From Legionellaceae bacterium UBA6148 (lineage in GTDB: Bacteria; Pseudomonadota; Gammaproteobacteria; Legionellales; Legionellaceae): a DNA stretch of 12,290 nucleotides. Positions within the stretch are counted from its first letter, which is position 1; each line of letters begins with the position of its first letter. The position numbers were made by a program, and so were the translations under genes. The notes under the pieces were generated by a model. That model was given only the letters and a program-made list of their open reading frames with translations. It made no database searches and had not been told where the DNA came from. The stretch lies in NCBI GenBank assembly GCA_002423125.1, contig DIUW01000051.1, positions 10,576-22,865 on the forward strand. Reading direction: 5' to 3'. Positions 1 through 6,106 of the stretch are shown one piece after another.

Positions 1-96
1 TAAATTCCGGGACGACAATCACAGATGCCAGGATCCTAGTGTATAAGACATTGGGCTCTCCTACATACCGATGTATTGCGAGCGTTGTATACCCAT

Positions 97-124
97 TCGA
101 ATAAAAGTGTGTCGAATAAAAGTG
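97..124. repeat. Short tandem repeat, 13-bp unit twice
   Basis: The unit TCGAATAAAAGTG occurs at 97-109 and again at 112-124, giving a 15-base period. The second copy ends directly before the -35 hexamer of the promoter for the RRM-like gene, so it could be an operator or simply a slippage product. The rest of 1-96 shows nothing I can support as a gene. Confidence 0.6.
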
Positions 125-153
125 CTGACAATTAAGCATAAGTTGTTTACAAT
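125..153 (+). promoter_or_regulatory. Sigma70-type promoter of the RRM-like gene
   Basis: A -35 hexamer CTGACA (125-130) and a -10 hexamer TACAAT (148-153) are separated by exactly 17 bases. Each differs from the consensus at one position. The expected start of transcription near 160 leaves a leader of about 25 bases before the ATG at 186. That leader has no good Shine-Dalgarno sequence, so translation initiation may be weak or depend on an unstructured AT-rich leader. Confidence 0.6.
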
Positions 154-185
154 GAGCACTCTCGTTCATTAAACAGACAATTATC

Positions 186-986
186 ATGCCTAATCATTAT
201 CTTAACTCCCTTGCCCCTGCATTTTTTTCTAAGACGGGGGATCTTAATCAACCGATTTCAAATCCATTGCCTCCTTCTGTTGCCCCTGCCCCTTCTGTTT
301 CTTCTCAACATGAAAAAAAATACACAACCAATCTTTTTGTGGGCCAAATTCCGCATTATTATACAGAGTTTATGTTGGAAGAGATGCTAAATGGGCTTGT
401 TGGAAAGAAATGTGCTACACATGCAACCATATTAAGTAATGAAGGAGTCGAAAAATGCGCATTTGTGCATATTAGCGATGAGGCTTCTTTAGTCAAAATA
501 TTAGATCTCAATTATCAGGTTCCATATGAAGTTTTCGATTATACAGGGGCGTCGAATACACTTTTATTTGTCTTTGAAAGAAAGAGATCGACAACATCAC
601 ACGCATTACCTCAACAACGGTATGCAACAGTTCCTTGTCAGTCCAGATTTTTCCAACACTCCCCCTTTGAAGTAGATGCTAGACCAAAAAAAGTTGATAA
701 AAATTTATTCATTGGACAGTTGTCCGCTAGTTTCACCGATGAAGGGATAATATACAGGTTAAATGCTATTGGTGGTGATGGGTGTGTTAAATCCTTTCGT
801 CGTGCTTCGGCAAATACTGCTTTTGCAGATATATCCAATCCAGAGTCACTAAAATTAATACTTGATGCTAATAATACCGACGCAGTTTCATACCAAAATT
901 GTGACAGAACATATTTTATTAACTTTCAGATAGCAAAAAATATGATCCATGCCGTTAGTCCCGATTTACTCCAACGAACTCCTTAA
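186..986 (+). CDS. Tandem RRM-like putative RNA-binding protein
   Basis: A 266-residue protein with two related domains after a low-complexity N-terminus. Residues 20-40 form a Pro/Ser/Val-rich linker. Domain 1 (about 48-130) starts with an RNP2-like strand NLFVGQIP (49-56), has an RNP1-like strand KCAFVHI (90-96) and ends with the strand LLFVF. Domain 2 (about 172-250) repeats this with NLFIGQLS (173-180), TAFADI (211-216) and YFINF. The segments SDEASLVKILDLN and SNPESLKLILDAN align between domains, which shows internal duplication. The order fits the RRM fold, with spacing loosely like CPEB-type eukaryotic RRMs; that comparison is from memory. Bacterial RRM proteins are usually short and single-domain, so two RRMs plus a Pro-rich linker is unusual. 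No signal peptide or membrane segment is visible. It is monocistronic with its own promoter. A role in RNA binding is inference, and delivery into a host cell would be speculation. Confidence 0.65.
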   Translation: MPNHYLNSLAPAFFSKTGDLNQPISNPLPPSVAPAPSVSSQHEKKYTTNLFVGQIPHYYTEFMLEEMLNGLVGKKCATHATILSNEGVEKCAFVHISDEASLVKILDLNYQVPYEVFDYTGASNTLLFVFERKRSTTSHALPQQRYATVPCQSRFFQHSPFEVDARPKKVDKNLFIGQLSASFTDEGIIYRLNAIGGDGCVKSFRRASANTAFADISNPESLKLILDANNTDAVSYQNCDRTYFINFQIAKNMIHAVSPDLLQRTP

Positions 987-1036
987 TCCAGTATCTTCCC
1001 TTCTCAATATGGAGATCATGATTTGAATAACATCAT

Positions 1037-1064
1037 TGTCATCCCAGCCTGCGCTGGGATGACA
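1037..1064. repeat. Perfect 12-bp-stem palindrome between convergent genes
   Basis: The arms TGTCATCCCAGC (1037-1048) and GCTGGGATGACA (1053-1064) are perfectly complementary around a CTGC loop. It lies between the convergent RRM-like and SRPBCC genes and could stop or stabilise both transcripts. No T-run follows on either strand, so it is not a classical intrinsic terminator. Its composition resembles the dispersed GTCAT-C/G-rich palindromes common between genes in many proteobacteria. Confidence 0.75.
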
Positions 1065-1109
1065 GTACTGCGTTAGAGGTGATTTATAAGCTCCATGAGG
1101 TCTGTCAAG

Positions 1110-1649
1110 CTATTGCTTTTCCACCATGGATTTCAAATTGGCAAGACCCTTATCAAGCTCACGACCGAGCATCGGTTTAATGAATAAACTCATCCAACGC
1201 TTAATCATATTTTTTCCTGAATAACCGTGATCTGTCCAAGTTACTTTTGTTGCTTCATTTTCACTGGCAAAAATAATGTTGCCTTGAAGTGTCGATTGAT
1301 ATCGTCCCATATCGATATAAAGCTCATAACTGACGCCCGTTTGGGGATTTGCTGCTGTAAATTGCATCCATCCTTTGCCCATTTTATCACTTGTCCAGCT
1401 TTGCTTTGCACCAATCCCTGCGTCTGGGCCGTCGTAAGTATAATGTAGTGACGCATCTTTAGAAGCATTCCATGGCGACCATTTATCCCATTCCCTGAAG
1501 TCGCTCATGAATGGATAAATTTTTTCTGCGCTTGCATTGATCGTCATATGACGCTCAACCATCCATGCCGGTGGAATCAAAAATCCACCTGCAACAAAAA
1601 TAACTGATAATACAACAACGGTACTGAGTAAAATTTTAAGAATACGCAT
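1110..1649 (-). CDS. SRPBCC-family protein with N-terminal membrane anchor
   Basis: A 179-residue protein. Residues 5-27 form a hydrophobic helix after MRILK, which suggests an uncleaved signal anchor or a signal peptide. The rest sits outside the inner membrane in that case. The segment from about 32 has the pattern of START/polyketide-cyclase-like SRPBCC proteins: a strand with INASAEKIYPFMSDF, then WDKWSPW (54-60), the mid-domain TAANPQTG and a final amphipathic helix after the WTDHGY segment (138-143). These folds bind hydrophobic ligands, and no ligand can be deduced here. The start is supported by GGAG seven bases upstream of the ATG on the minus strand. It lies downstream of dusA on the same strand, 245 bases away and separated by repeats, so co-transcription is doubtful. 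Confidence 0.8.
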   Translation of the reverse strand: MRILKILLSTVVVLSVIFVAGGFLIPPAWMVERHMTINASAEKIYPFMSDFREWDKWSPWNASKDASLHYTYDGPDAGIGAKQSWTSDKMGKGWMQFTAANPQTGVSYELYIDMGRYQSTLQGNIIFASENEATKVTWTDHGYSGKNMIKRWMSLFIKPMLGRELDKGLANLKSMVEKQ

Positions 1650-1732
1650 GTTTGTTCTCCGCTAAAAAAAATCTAATCGTAGTCAATTTATGTTAGTGCA
1701 ATTATCAAGTCACAGCAATGATTTTCCAGTAA

Positions 1733-1884
1733 GAGGTCGCCCTGCAGAGCATCTTACTATAAATGTACACAAACATTCGTCATTGCGAACGCAGTGAAGC
1801 AACCCAGAGTTCAAAGCACGGAACCCTGGATTGCTTCACTGGGTTCGCAAAGACGGCGGTTTTTTTCATGAGGTCGCCCAGCAG
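1733..1884. repeat. 15-bp direct repeat flanking a palindromic element
   Basis: GAGGTCGCCCTGCAG (1733-1747) and GAGGTCGCCCAGCAG (1870-1884) match at 14 of 15 positions and lie on either side of the palindrome at 1778-1855. They may mark the outer limits of a composite repeat unit or a duplication. They are too long and too distant from the palindrome ends for a usual target-site duplication. Confidence 0.5.
1778..1855. repeat. Dispersed intergenic palindrome, CGTCATTGCGA type
   Basis: The left arm begins CGTCATTGCGAACGCAGTG at 1778. The right arm, read as its reverse complement from 1855, begins CGTCTTTGCGAACCCAGTG. The 28-base arms differ at only three positions and enclose a loop of about 22 bases. 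Sequences of this kind, close to CGTCATTGCGAGCGAAGCG, are well known as multi-copy intergenic palindromes in Rickettsiales, Legionellales and other bacteria. It lies in the 245-base gap between dusA and the SRPBCC gene and could form a long hairpin in a dusA read-through transcript. Confidence 0.75.
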
Positions 1885-1894
1885 TAGGCAGTAA

Positions 1895-2860
1895 TTACTG
1901 CTCTGAAAACCCATTAGTGGGTATGATATCTAACAAACCACGCACATCACCCTTACGCTGGACCTGCACAACGAGTTCTCGCCAGGCTTTTGATCCTGCT
2001 TGTCCGTGAGTTAAATTCAAAATGGGTTTTATAAAATGCCCCATTCCTCCATGAGGTTTATCCAGAGATAATACATAATCAACATAGTGCTGCAACGCGT
2101 CTGTACGTGAAATTAACGGTATTTCAGGATACAGTGCATGATGAAGAATGGCGATTTGATAGGGATTTTGGCACGCTAATCGTCCGAGCATGACGCCATC
2201 AACAAAATGAAGATGGTGATTCATTTCATCGAGTGTTTGGATATTTCCATTGATAACCACAGGGATATGGGGATACTCTGCTTTAATTCGATAGACGTAT
2301 TCATACTGCAGTGGTGGAATAGTACGATTTTGTTTAGGACTGAGCCCCTTCAACCACGCTTTACGTGCGTGAACGATTAATTTATCGGATCCTGCATCAA
2401 CTAAGGCACCTACAAAATCTGAAAAGTAATCGTAACTATCTTGCTCATCAATGCCGATACGCGTTTTTGCCGTCACTGGAATCGAAACAGCCTGCTTCAT
2501 GGCACCGATGCATTCAGCCACATGTTTGGGCTCCGCCATCATACATGCACCAAAGCGCCCTGCCTGCACGCGATCACTTGGGCAACCTAAATTCAAATTA
2601 ATTTCTGAAAAACCACGTGCTTCGGCTTGTTGCGCACAACGAACTAATGCCTCTCGATCTGATCCACCTAATTGCAATGCCAGCGGTTGCTCACACGACA
2701 GATATTCTAATGCACGATCAGCATTATACTCAACTGCGCCAGTGGTCTGCATCTCAGTATAAAGCAATGCATTCGGCGCTAAAATACGCATAAACACCCG
2801 AAAGTGAACATAAGTCCAGTCGATCATTGGGGCGATTGCTATTGGAGAAAAAAGAGACAT
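1895..2860 (-). CDS. dusA: tRNA-dihydrouridine(20/20a) synthase DusA
   Basis: A 321-residue flavoenzyme that reduces uridine at positions 20/20a in the D-loop of tRNAs using FMN and NADPH. The TIM-barrel start has the substrate and FMN pocket motif APMIDWT (10-16). The NLNLGCPS motif (88-95) contains the catalytic Cys93. ARKAWLKGLSP (165-175) and VINGNI are typical of the DusA subgroup rather than DusB or DusC, and GVMLGRLACQNP forms the phosphate-binding strand region. The length is normal for DusA. The ATG at 2860 leaves the usual short N-terminus, but no strong Shine-Dalgarno is visible. A TATAAT -10 box lies about 43 bases upstream. It is transcribed divergently from the cyd genes, and 6 residues after the barrel core the protein ends without oddities. 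Confidence 0.95.
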   Translation of the reverse strand: MSLFSPIAIAPMIDWTYVHFRVFMRILAPNALLYTEMQTTGAVEYNADRALEYLSCEQPLALQLGGSDREALVRCAQQAEARGFSEINLNLGCPSDRVQAGRFGACMMAEPKHVAECIGAMKQAVSIPVTAKTRIGIDEQDSYDYFSDFVGALVDAGSDKLIVHARKAWLKGLSPKQNRTIPPLQYEYVYRIKAEYPHIPVVINGNIQTLDEMNHHLHFVDGVMLGRLACQNPYQIAILHHALYPEIPLISRTDALQHYVDYVLSLDKPHGGMGHFIKPILNLTHGQAGSKAWRELVVQVQRKGDVRGLLDIIPTNGFSEQ

Positions 2861-2902
2861 TGGCGTGAATGGTTACAAGTTTGACATGTTTTAAGATAGG
2901 TG

Positions 2903-2931
2903 ATTATAACACACGACTATCCAATCCAGAA
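2903..2931 (-). promoter_or_regulatory. Promoter of dusA
   Basis: On the minus strand a perfect -10 hexamer TATAAT (2903-2908) lies 17 bases downstream of a weak -35 candidate TTCTGG (2926-2931). The -10 stands about 43 bases before the dusA start codon. The call rests mainly on the perfect -10 box and its position. Confidence 0.55.
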
Positions 2932-2962
2932 CAGTACAGTACAATTTAAATTCTACACTCCC

Positions 2963-3002
2963 TAACGGTCGTGGCTCGGTTTTCGTGCCCTAATAGCCGT
3001 TA
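2963..3002. other. Nested hairpin upstream of the cyd genes
   Basis: An outer stem TAACGG/CCGTTA (2963-2968 and 2997-3002) encloses an inner stem GGCTCG/CGTGCC with one mismatch and a GTTTT loop. It lies 78 bases before cydP. It could be a structured leader element if transcription starts upstream of it, or another dispersed palindromic repeat. I saw no convincing FNR-type site (TTGAT-N4-ATCAA) and no clean sigma70 promoter for cydP in 2861-3079. Confidence 0.4.
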
Positions 3003-3079
3003 TGTAAATCCGACTTAACCTATCATTTTTCCTCAATTTACGTTAAAGTATACCCATCGCGTTACCGGAGATCATCAAG

Positions 3080-3244
3080 ATGAAAATACTGACTCGTGAC
3101 ATTTCATTGACGCTTATTATCAAATTAACCCTGCTTTTTGCATTGTGGTTTGTTTGTTTCAAAGGAAACCATAAACCCATCACTGATTCTCATCAATGGT
3201 TTTTTGGCTCAACTACTCAAAGTAATAACCGAGGTGCTCTATGA
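3080..3244 (+). CDS. cydP: Small cytochrome bd-associated membrane protein CydP
   Basis: A 54-residue ORF: one hydrophobic helix (about 9-27, SLTLIIKLTLLFALWFVCF) preceded by a charged MKILTRD start and followed by a hydrophilic tail. GGAG at 3067-3070 lies nine bases before the ATG, and the TGA overlaps the cydA ATG in an ATGA arrangement, which suggests coupled translation. The pattern of a basic start, a Lys within the helix and a LFALWFxxF helix, placed immediately before cydA, matches the small CydP proteins annotated as putative extra subunits of proteobacterial bd oxidases. The function is inferred from that family: it may assist assembly or stability of the CydAB complex in the inner membrane. 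It is easily missed because of its length. Confidence 0.75.
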   Translation: MKILTRDISLTLIIKLTLLFALWFVCFKGNHKPITDSHQWFFGSTTQSNNRGAL

Positions 3245-4770
3245 TTCCTGGCAGTGACATCGTTGACTTATCCCGTCTACAGTTTGCTCTTACCGCGCTC
3301 TACCATTTCCTGTTTGTTCCGTTGACATTAGGCTTGTCCGTCCTGCTCGCCATTATGGAAACGATATATGTCATGACGGGGCGTGATATTTGGTATCGTA
3401 TGGTCAAATATTGGGGAATCTTATTTGGTATTAATTTTGTACTCGGCGTAGCAACGGGGCTAACCATGGAGTTCCAGTTTGGAACTAATTGGTCCTACTA
3501 TTCTCAATACGTTGGCGATGTTTTTGGTGCCCCTCTCGCTATTGAAGGGCTCATGGCCTTCTTTCTTGAAGCGACCTTTGTCGGACTGTTTTTCTTTGGC
3601 TGGACCAAATTAAGTAAGTTTAAACACCTGTGTTGTACCTGGTTACTGGCTCTTGGAACCAATTTATCAGCACTTTGGATATTAATCGCTAACGGTTGGA
3701 TGCAAAATCCAGTCGGTGCCGCTTTTAACTATCAAACCATGCGTATGGAAGTGACCAGTTTTGCCGAAGTCATGTTTAACCCCGTTGCACAGGCTAAATT
3801 TGTGCATACCATCAGCGCGGGTTATGTCACTGGATCTATCTTTGTACTCGCTGTTAGCGCTTATTTTTTGCTGCGTGGGCGTAATAAAGATTTCGCTAAA
3901 CGCTCGATGACGGTTGCGGTATCGTTTGGCTTGGCTTCAGCTTTGTCCGTTGTTGTTTTGGGAGATGAAAGTGGCTACCTCATCAATGATAACCAAAAAA
4001 TGAAAATTGCCGCCATGGAAGGGATGTGGAATACAGAAAAAGCTCCCGCAGGCATTACGCTATTCGGTATCCCGAATGAAAAAACCAAAACAACGGACTA
4101 TAGCATTACCATCCCTTACGTATTAGGAATTATTGCAACCCGTTCATTTGATGAGCCCCTCGAAGGGATTAATCAACTCATCGAACAAGGGAAATTTAAA
4201 ATTAAAGATGGAATGCTTGCTTACGATGCGTTAACCCGGCTGCAAAAAAATCCGGATGATGAGCAAGCCAAGGCTGATTTTGCAACGCATAGTGACGCGC
4301 TGGGATATGGATTACTCTTGAAAAAATATACCCAAACGGTAACCGATGCCAGTGAAGAGCAAATCACGCAAGCCGCCAATGATCTTAAACCAAAGGTTAT
4401 CCCGCTCTTTGTTGCGTTTCGTGTCATGGTCGCCTGTGGTATGTTTTTTGTTGCTTTATTTGCAACTGGATTTTATTTATCCATTCGCCGAAAACTGCAT
4501 ACAACACGCTGGTATTTACGCCTTGCCTTTTTCTCGCTACCACTACCATGGTTAGCCGCTGAACTCGGTTGGATTGTTGCTGAGTATGGCCGACAACCAT
4601 GGGTTGTCCAGGGTGTATTGCCGACGATGATGGGCACTTCAAGTGTTACTTCGACGCAAGTGCTGACTTCACTTGCAGGATTTGTACTTTTTTATACGAC
4701 TCTTGCCATTGTTGAAGTGTATTTGATGATTAAATATATTCGCCTCGGCCCCGACCACATGACGCATTAG
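3241..4770 (+). CDS. cydA: Cytochrome bd quinol oxidase subunit I (CydA)
   Basis: A 509-residue multi-pass inner-membrane protein that holds the haems b558, b595 and d. It oxidises quinol and reduces oxygen to water with high affinity. Alignment from memory to E. coli CydA (522 residues) gives a constant offset of +3. The haem ligands His19, His186 and Met393 become His22, His189 and Met396, and the acidic residues Glu99 and Glu107 become Glu102 and Glu110. The Q-loop residues Lys252 and Glu257 become Lys255 and Glu260. GRQPW is at 450-454. The long C-terminal part of the Q-loop (about 310-385) is present, which places it in the long-loop bd subfamily as in E. coli. Compared with E. coli, the C-terminal tail is shorter. 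GAGG at 3231-3234 lies six bases before the ATG, inside the end of cydP. Confidence 0.98.
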   Translation: MIPGSDIVDLSRLQFALTALYHFLFVPLTLGLSVLLAIMETIYVMTGRDIWYRMVKYWGILFGINFVLGVATGLTMEFQFGTNWSYYSQYVGDVFGAPLAIEGLMAFFLEATFVGLFFFGWTKLSKFKHLCCTWLLALGTNLSALWILIANGWMQNPVGAAFNYQTMRMEVTSFAEVMFNPVAQAKFVHTISAGYVTGSIFVLAVSAYFLLRGRNKDFAKRSMTVAVSFGLASALSVVVLGDESGYLINDNQKMKIAAMEGMWNTEKAPAGITLFGIPNEKTKTTDYSITIPYVLGIIATRSFDEPLEGINQLIEQGKFKIKDGMLAYDALTRLQKNPDDEQAKADFATHSDALGYGLLLKKYTQTVTDASEEQITQAANDLKPKVIPLFVAFRVMVACGMFFVALFATGFYLSIRRKLHTTRWYLRLAFFSLPLPWLAAELGWIVAEYGRQPWVVQGVLPTMMGTSSVTSTQVLTSLAGFVLFYTTLAIVEVYLMIKYIRLGPDHMTH

Positions 4771-4781
4771 GAGAACTGACA

Positions 4782-5918
4782 ATGCATTTAGACTACGAAA
4801 CATTACGATTGATATGGTGGGTTTTACTGGGCGTATTATTCATCGGGTTTGCTGTTATGGATGGTTTTGATTTAGGCGTTGCCATGTGGTTACCGTGGCT
4901 AGGTAAAACAGACATCGAACGGCGTATTATCATTAACAGTATTGGTGCGACTTGGGAAGGCAATCAAGTGTGGTTTATATTGGCAGGCGGCGCGACCTTT
5001 GCAGCTTGGCCACTCATCTACGCGGTGTCTTTTTCAGGATTTTATTTAGCCATGTTCGTTGCATTGTTGGCGCTTATTTTACGACCGGTTGGATTTAAAT
5101 ATCGCTCAAAACTCACCCAGCCACGCTGGCGATCATTTTGGGATGCTGCGTTATTTATCGGTGGCTTTGTACCTGCACTGATTTTTGGAGTAGCGATTGG
5201 TAATGTTTTACAAGGGGTTCCCTTCCATTTTGATGATCAATTGCGCGCATATTACACCGGGACTTTTTTGGGTTTACTGAATCCATTTAGCATCGTTTGT
5301 GGTCTATTATCCGTCATGATGTTAGCAATGCACGGTGCTTTCTATTTGAGTGTCAAAACAGAAGGACACCTCCAGAAGCGTGCCATTATTGCAGGAAAAA
5401 TATCAGCTTTACTCGTGATGCTTATTTTCATCGGGGCTGGTGTGTGGGTTTATGAAGGCATCGAGGGGTATAGCTTAACGTCGCTAGTTCCTCATGATGG
5501 ACCATCAAACCCGCTGCATAAAATCGTTTCACGACATGCTGGCGCTTGGTTCTCTAATTATCAAGCAACGTCATGGGCTATGCTGGCTCCTATTGCCGGA
5601 ATAATAGCGCCATTGTTTGCGATTCTTTTTGCACGCTGCTCTAAAATAGCGTTTCTGTTCAGTTCGACTTCGGTGATTGGCATTGTTGCAACGATTGGTG
5701 TGAGTATGTTTCCCTTTATTTTACCGTCTTCGTCACATCCAGATCAGAGCTTACTGGTATGGGATAGTTCATCGAGTGAACTAACGTTATTCATTATGCT
5801 CATTGCTACTGTTATTTTTTTACCCCTTATTTTAGCCTATACTACATGGGTATATCGCGTATTAAGAGGAAAAATTACAACCGATACGATATTGAATAAT
5901 CAAGACACAGCTTATTAA
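4782..5918 (+). CDS. cydB: Cytochrome bd quinol oxidase subunit II (CydB)
   Basis: A 378-residue integral membrane partner of CydA, almost the same length as E. coli CydB (379). The N-terminal helix has the conserved FAVMDGFDLGV (23-33), and the next carries WEGNQVW (58-64). E. coli has Asp58 where this protein has Glu59, a conservative change at a residue discussed for proton delivery. Other family segments are RPVGFKYRSKL, LQGVPFHFDD, MFPFILPSS and the final TTWVYRVLRGKIT. An AGGAG sequence near 4770-4774 precedes the ATG, 11 bases after the cydA stop, so the two are clearly co-transcribed. CydB holds no haem itself but stabilises the di-haem site and the complex. Confidence 0.97.
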   Translation: MHLDYETLRLIWWVLLGVLFIGFAVMDGFDLGVAMWLPWLGKTDIERRIIINSIGATWEGNQVWFILAGGATFAAWPLIYAVSFSGFYLAMFVALLALILRPVGFKYRSKLTQPRWRSFWDAALFIGGFVPALIFGVAIGNVLQGVPFHFDDQLRAYYTGTFLGLLNPFSIVCGLLSVMMLAMHGAFYLSVKTEGHLQKRAIIAGKISALLVMLIFIGAGVWVYEGIEGYSLTSLVPHDGPSNPLHKIVSRHAGAWFSNYQATSWAMLAPIAGIIAPLFAILFARCSKIAFLFSSTSVIGIVATIGVSMFPFILPSSSHPDQSLLVWDSSSSELTLFIMLIATVIFLPLILAYTTWVYRVLRGKITTDTILNNQDTAY

Positions 5919-5930
5919 ATTTGTTCCTTT

Positions 5931-5948
5931 GAGTAGCCCTTGCTACTC
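5931..5948 (+). other. Intercistronic hairpin between cydB and cydX
   Basis: GAGTAGC (5931-5937) pairs perfectly with GCTACTC (5942-5948) around a CCTT loop. No T-run follows, so it is more likely an mRNA stability or partial processing element than a terminator. It lies in the 62-base gap, the widest inside the gene train. Confidence 0.5.
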
Positions 5949-5980
5949 AGCGTTTGGAGCAAATATGAGGAGAAAATATA

Positions 5981-6106
5981 ATGTGGTATTTTTCTTGGAT
6001 TTTAGGAACAGGACTTGCCTGTACATTTGCAATACTGAATGCACTTTGGCTTGAGTTGCGCGTTGACGCATCAAAAAAGGACGATCATGGGAATACCGCA
6101 CATTGA
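5981..6106 (+). CDS. cydX: Cytochrome bd small subunit CydX
   Basis: A 41-residue single-helix protein. It starts MWYFSWILGTGLACTFAILN, almost identical in pattern to E. coli CydX (MWYFAWILGTLLACSFGV), and ends with a hydrophilic tail after LWLELRV. The family's conserved Trp2, the WILG motif and the Glu following the helix (in LWLE) are all present. GAGGAG (5967-5972) lies eight bases before the ATG. CydX is required for stable haem insertion and activity of bd-I oxidase in E. coli. The last 20 bases overlap the start of the M20 hydrolase gene in another frame, which suggests translational coupling. The gene is short enough to be missed by automatic calling. Confidence 0.95.
   Translation: MWYFSWILGTGLACTFAILNALWLELRVDASKKDDHGNTAH
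6077..6089 (+). promoter_or_regulatory. Ribosome binding site that fixes the M20 gene start
   Basis: AAGGA (6077-6081) stands five bases before the ATG at 6087. An upstream in-frame ATG at 6039 would add 16 residues lying entirely within cydX and has no Shine-Dalgarno sequence. The start at 6087 gives MGIPHIDY. Confidence 0.7.

Noticed and set aside
19..51. Minus-strand ORF of 10 codons with AGGAG six bases before its ATG
   Set aside because: It stops after ten residues, and neither the peptide nor the downstream sequence resembles a leader or gene.
638..838. Minus-strand ORF inside the RRM-like gene
   Set aside because: It is antisense to a well-supported gene, with no ribosome binding site and no family resemblance.
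1037..1064. Intrinsic bidirectional terminator
   Set aside because: The stem is perfect but neither strand has a T-run after it, so it is kept as a palindromic repeat.
1888..1901. 14-base palindrome GCAGTAATTACTGC over the dusA stop codon
   Set aside because: It is short, followed by no T-run in the dusA direction, and could occur by chance.
2365..2762. Two plus-strand ORFs opposite dusA
   Set aside because: Both overlap the conserved DusA core and translate to unpatterned sequence.
4221..4642. ORFs on both strands within cydA
   Set aside because: They lie in the Q-loop and GRQPW regions of a clearly conserved protein and are shadows of it.
6039..6086. Upstream ATG as the start of the M20 gene
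   Set aside because: The added 16 residues are the out-of-frame reading of cydX, and the Shine-Dalgarno supports ATG 6087.
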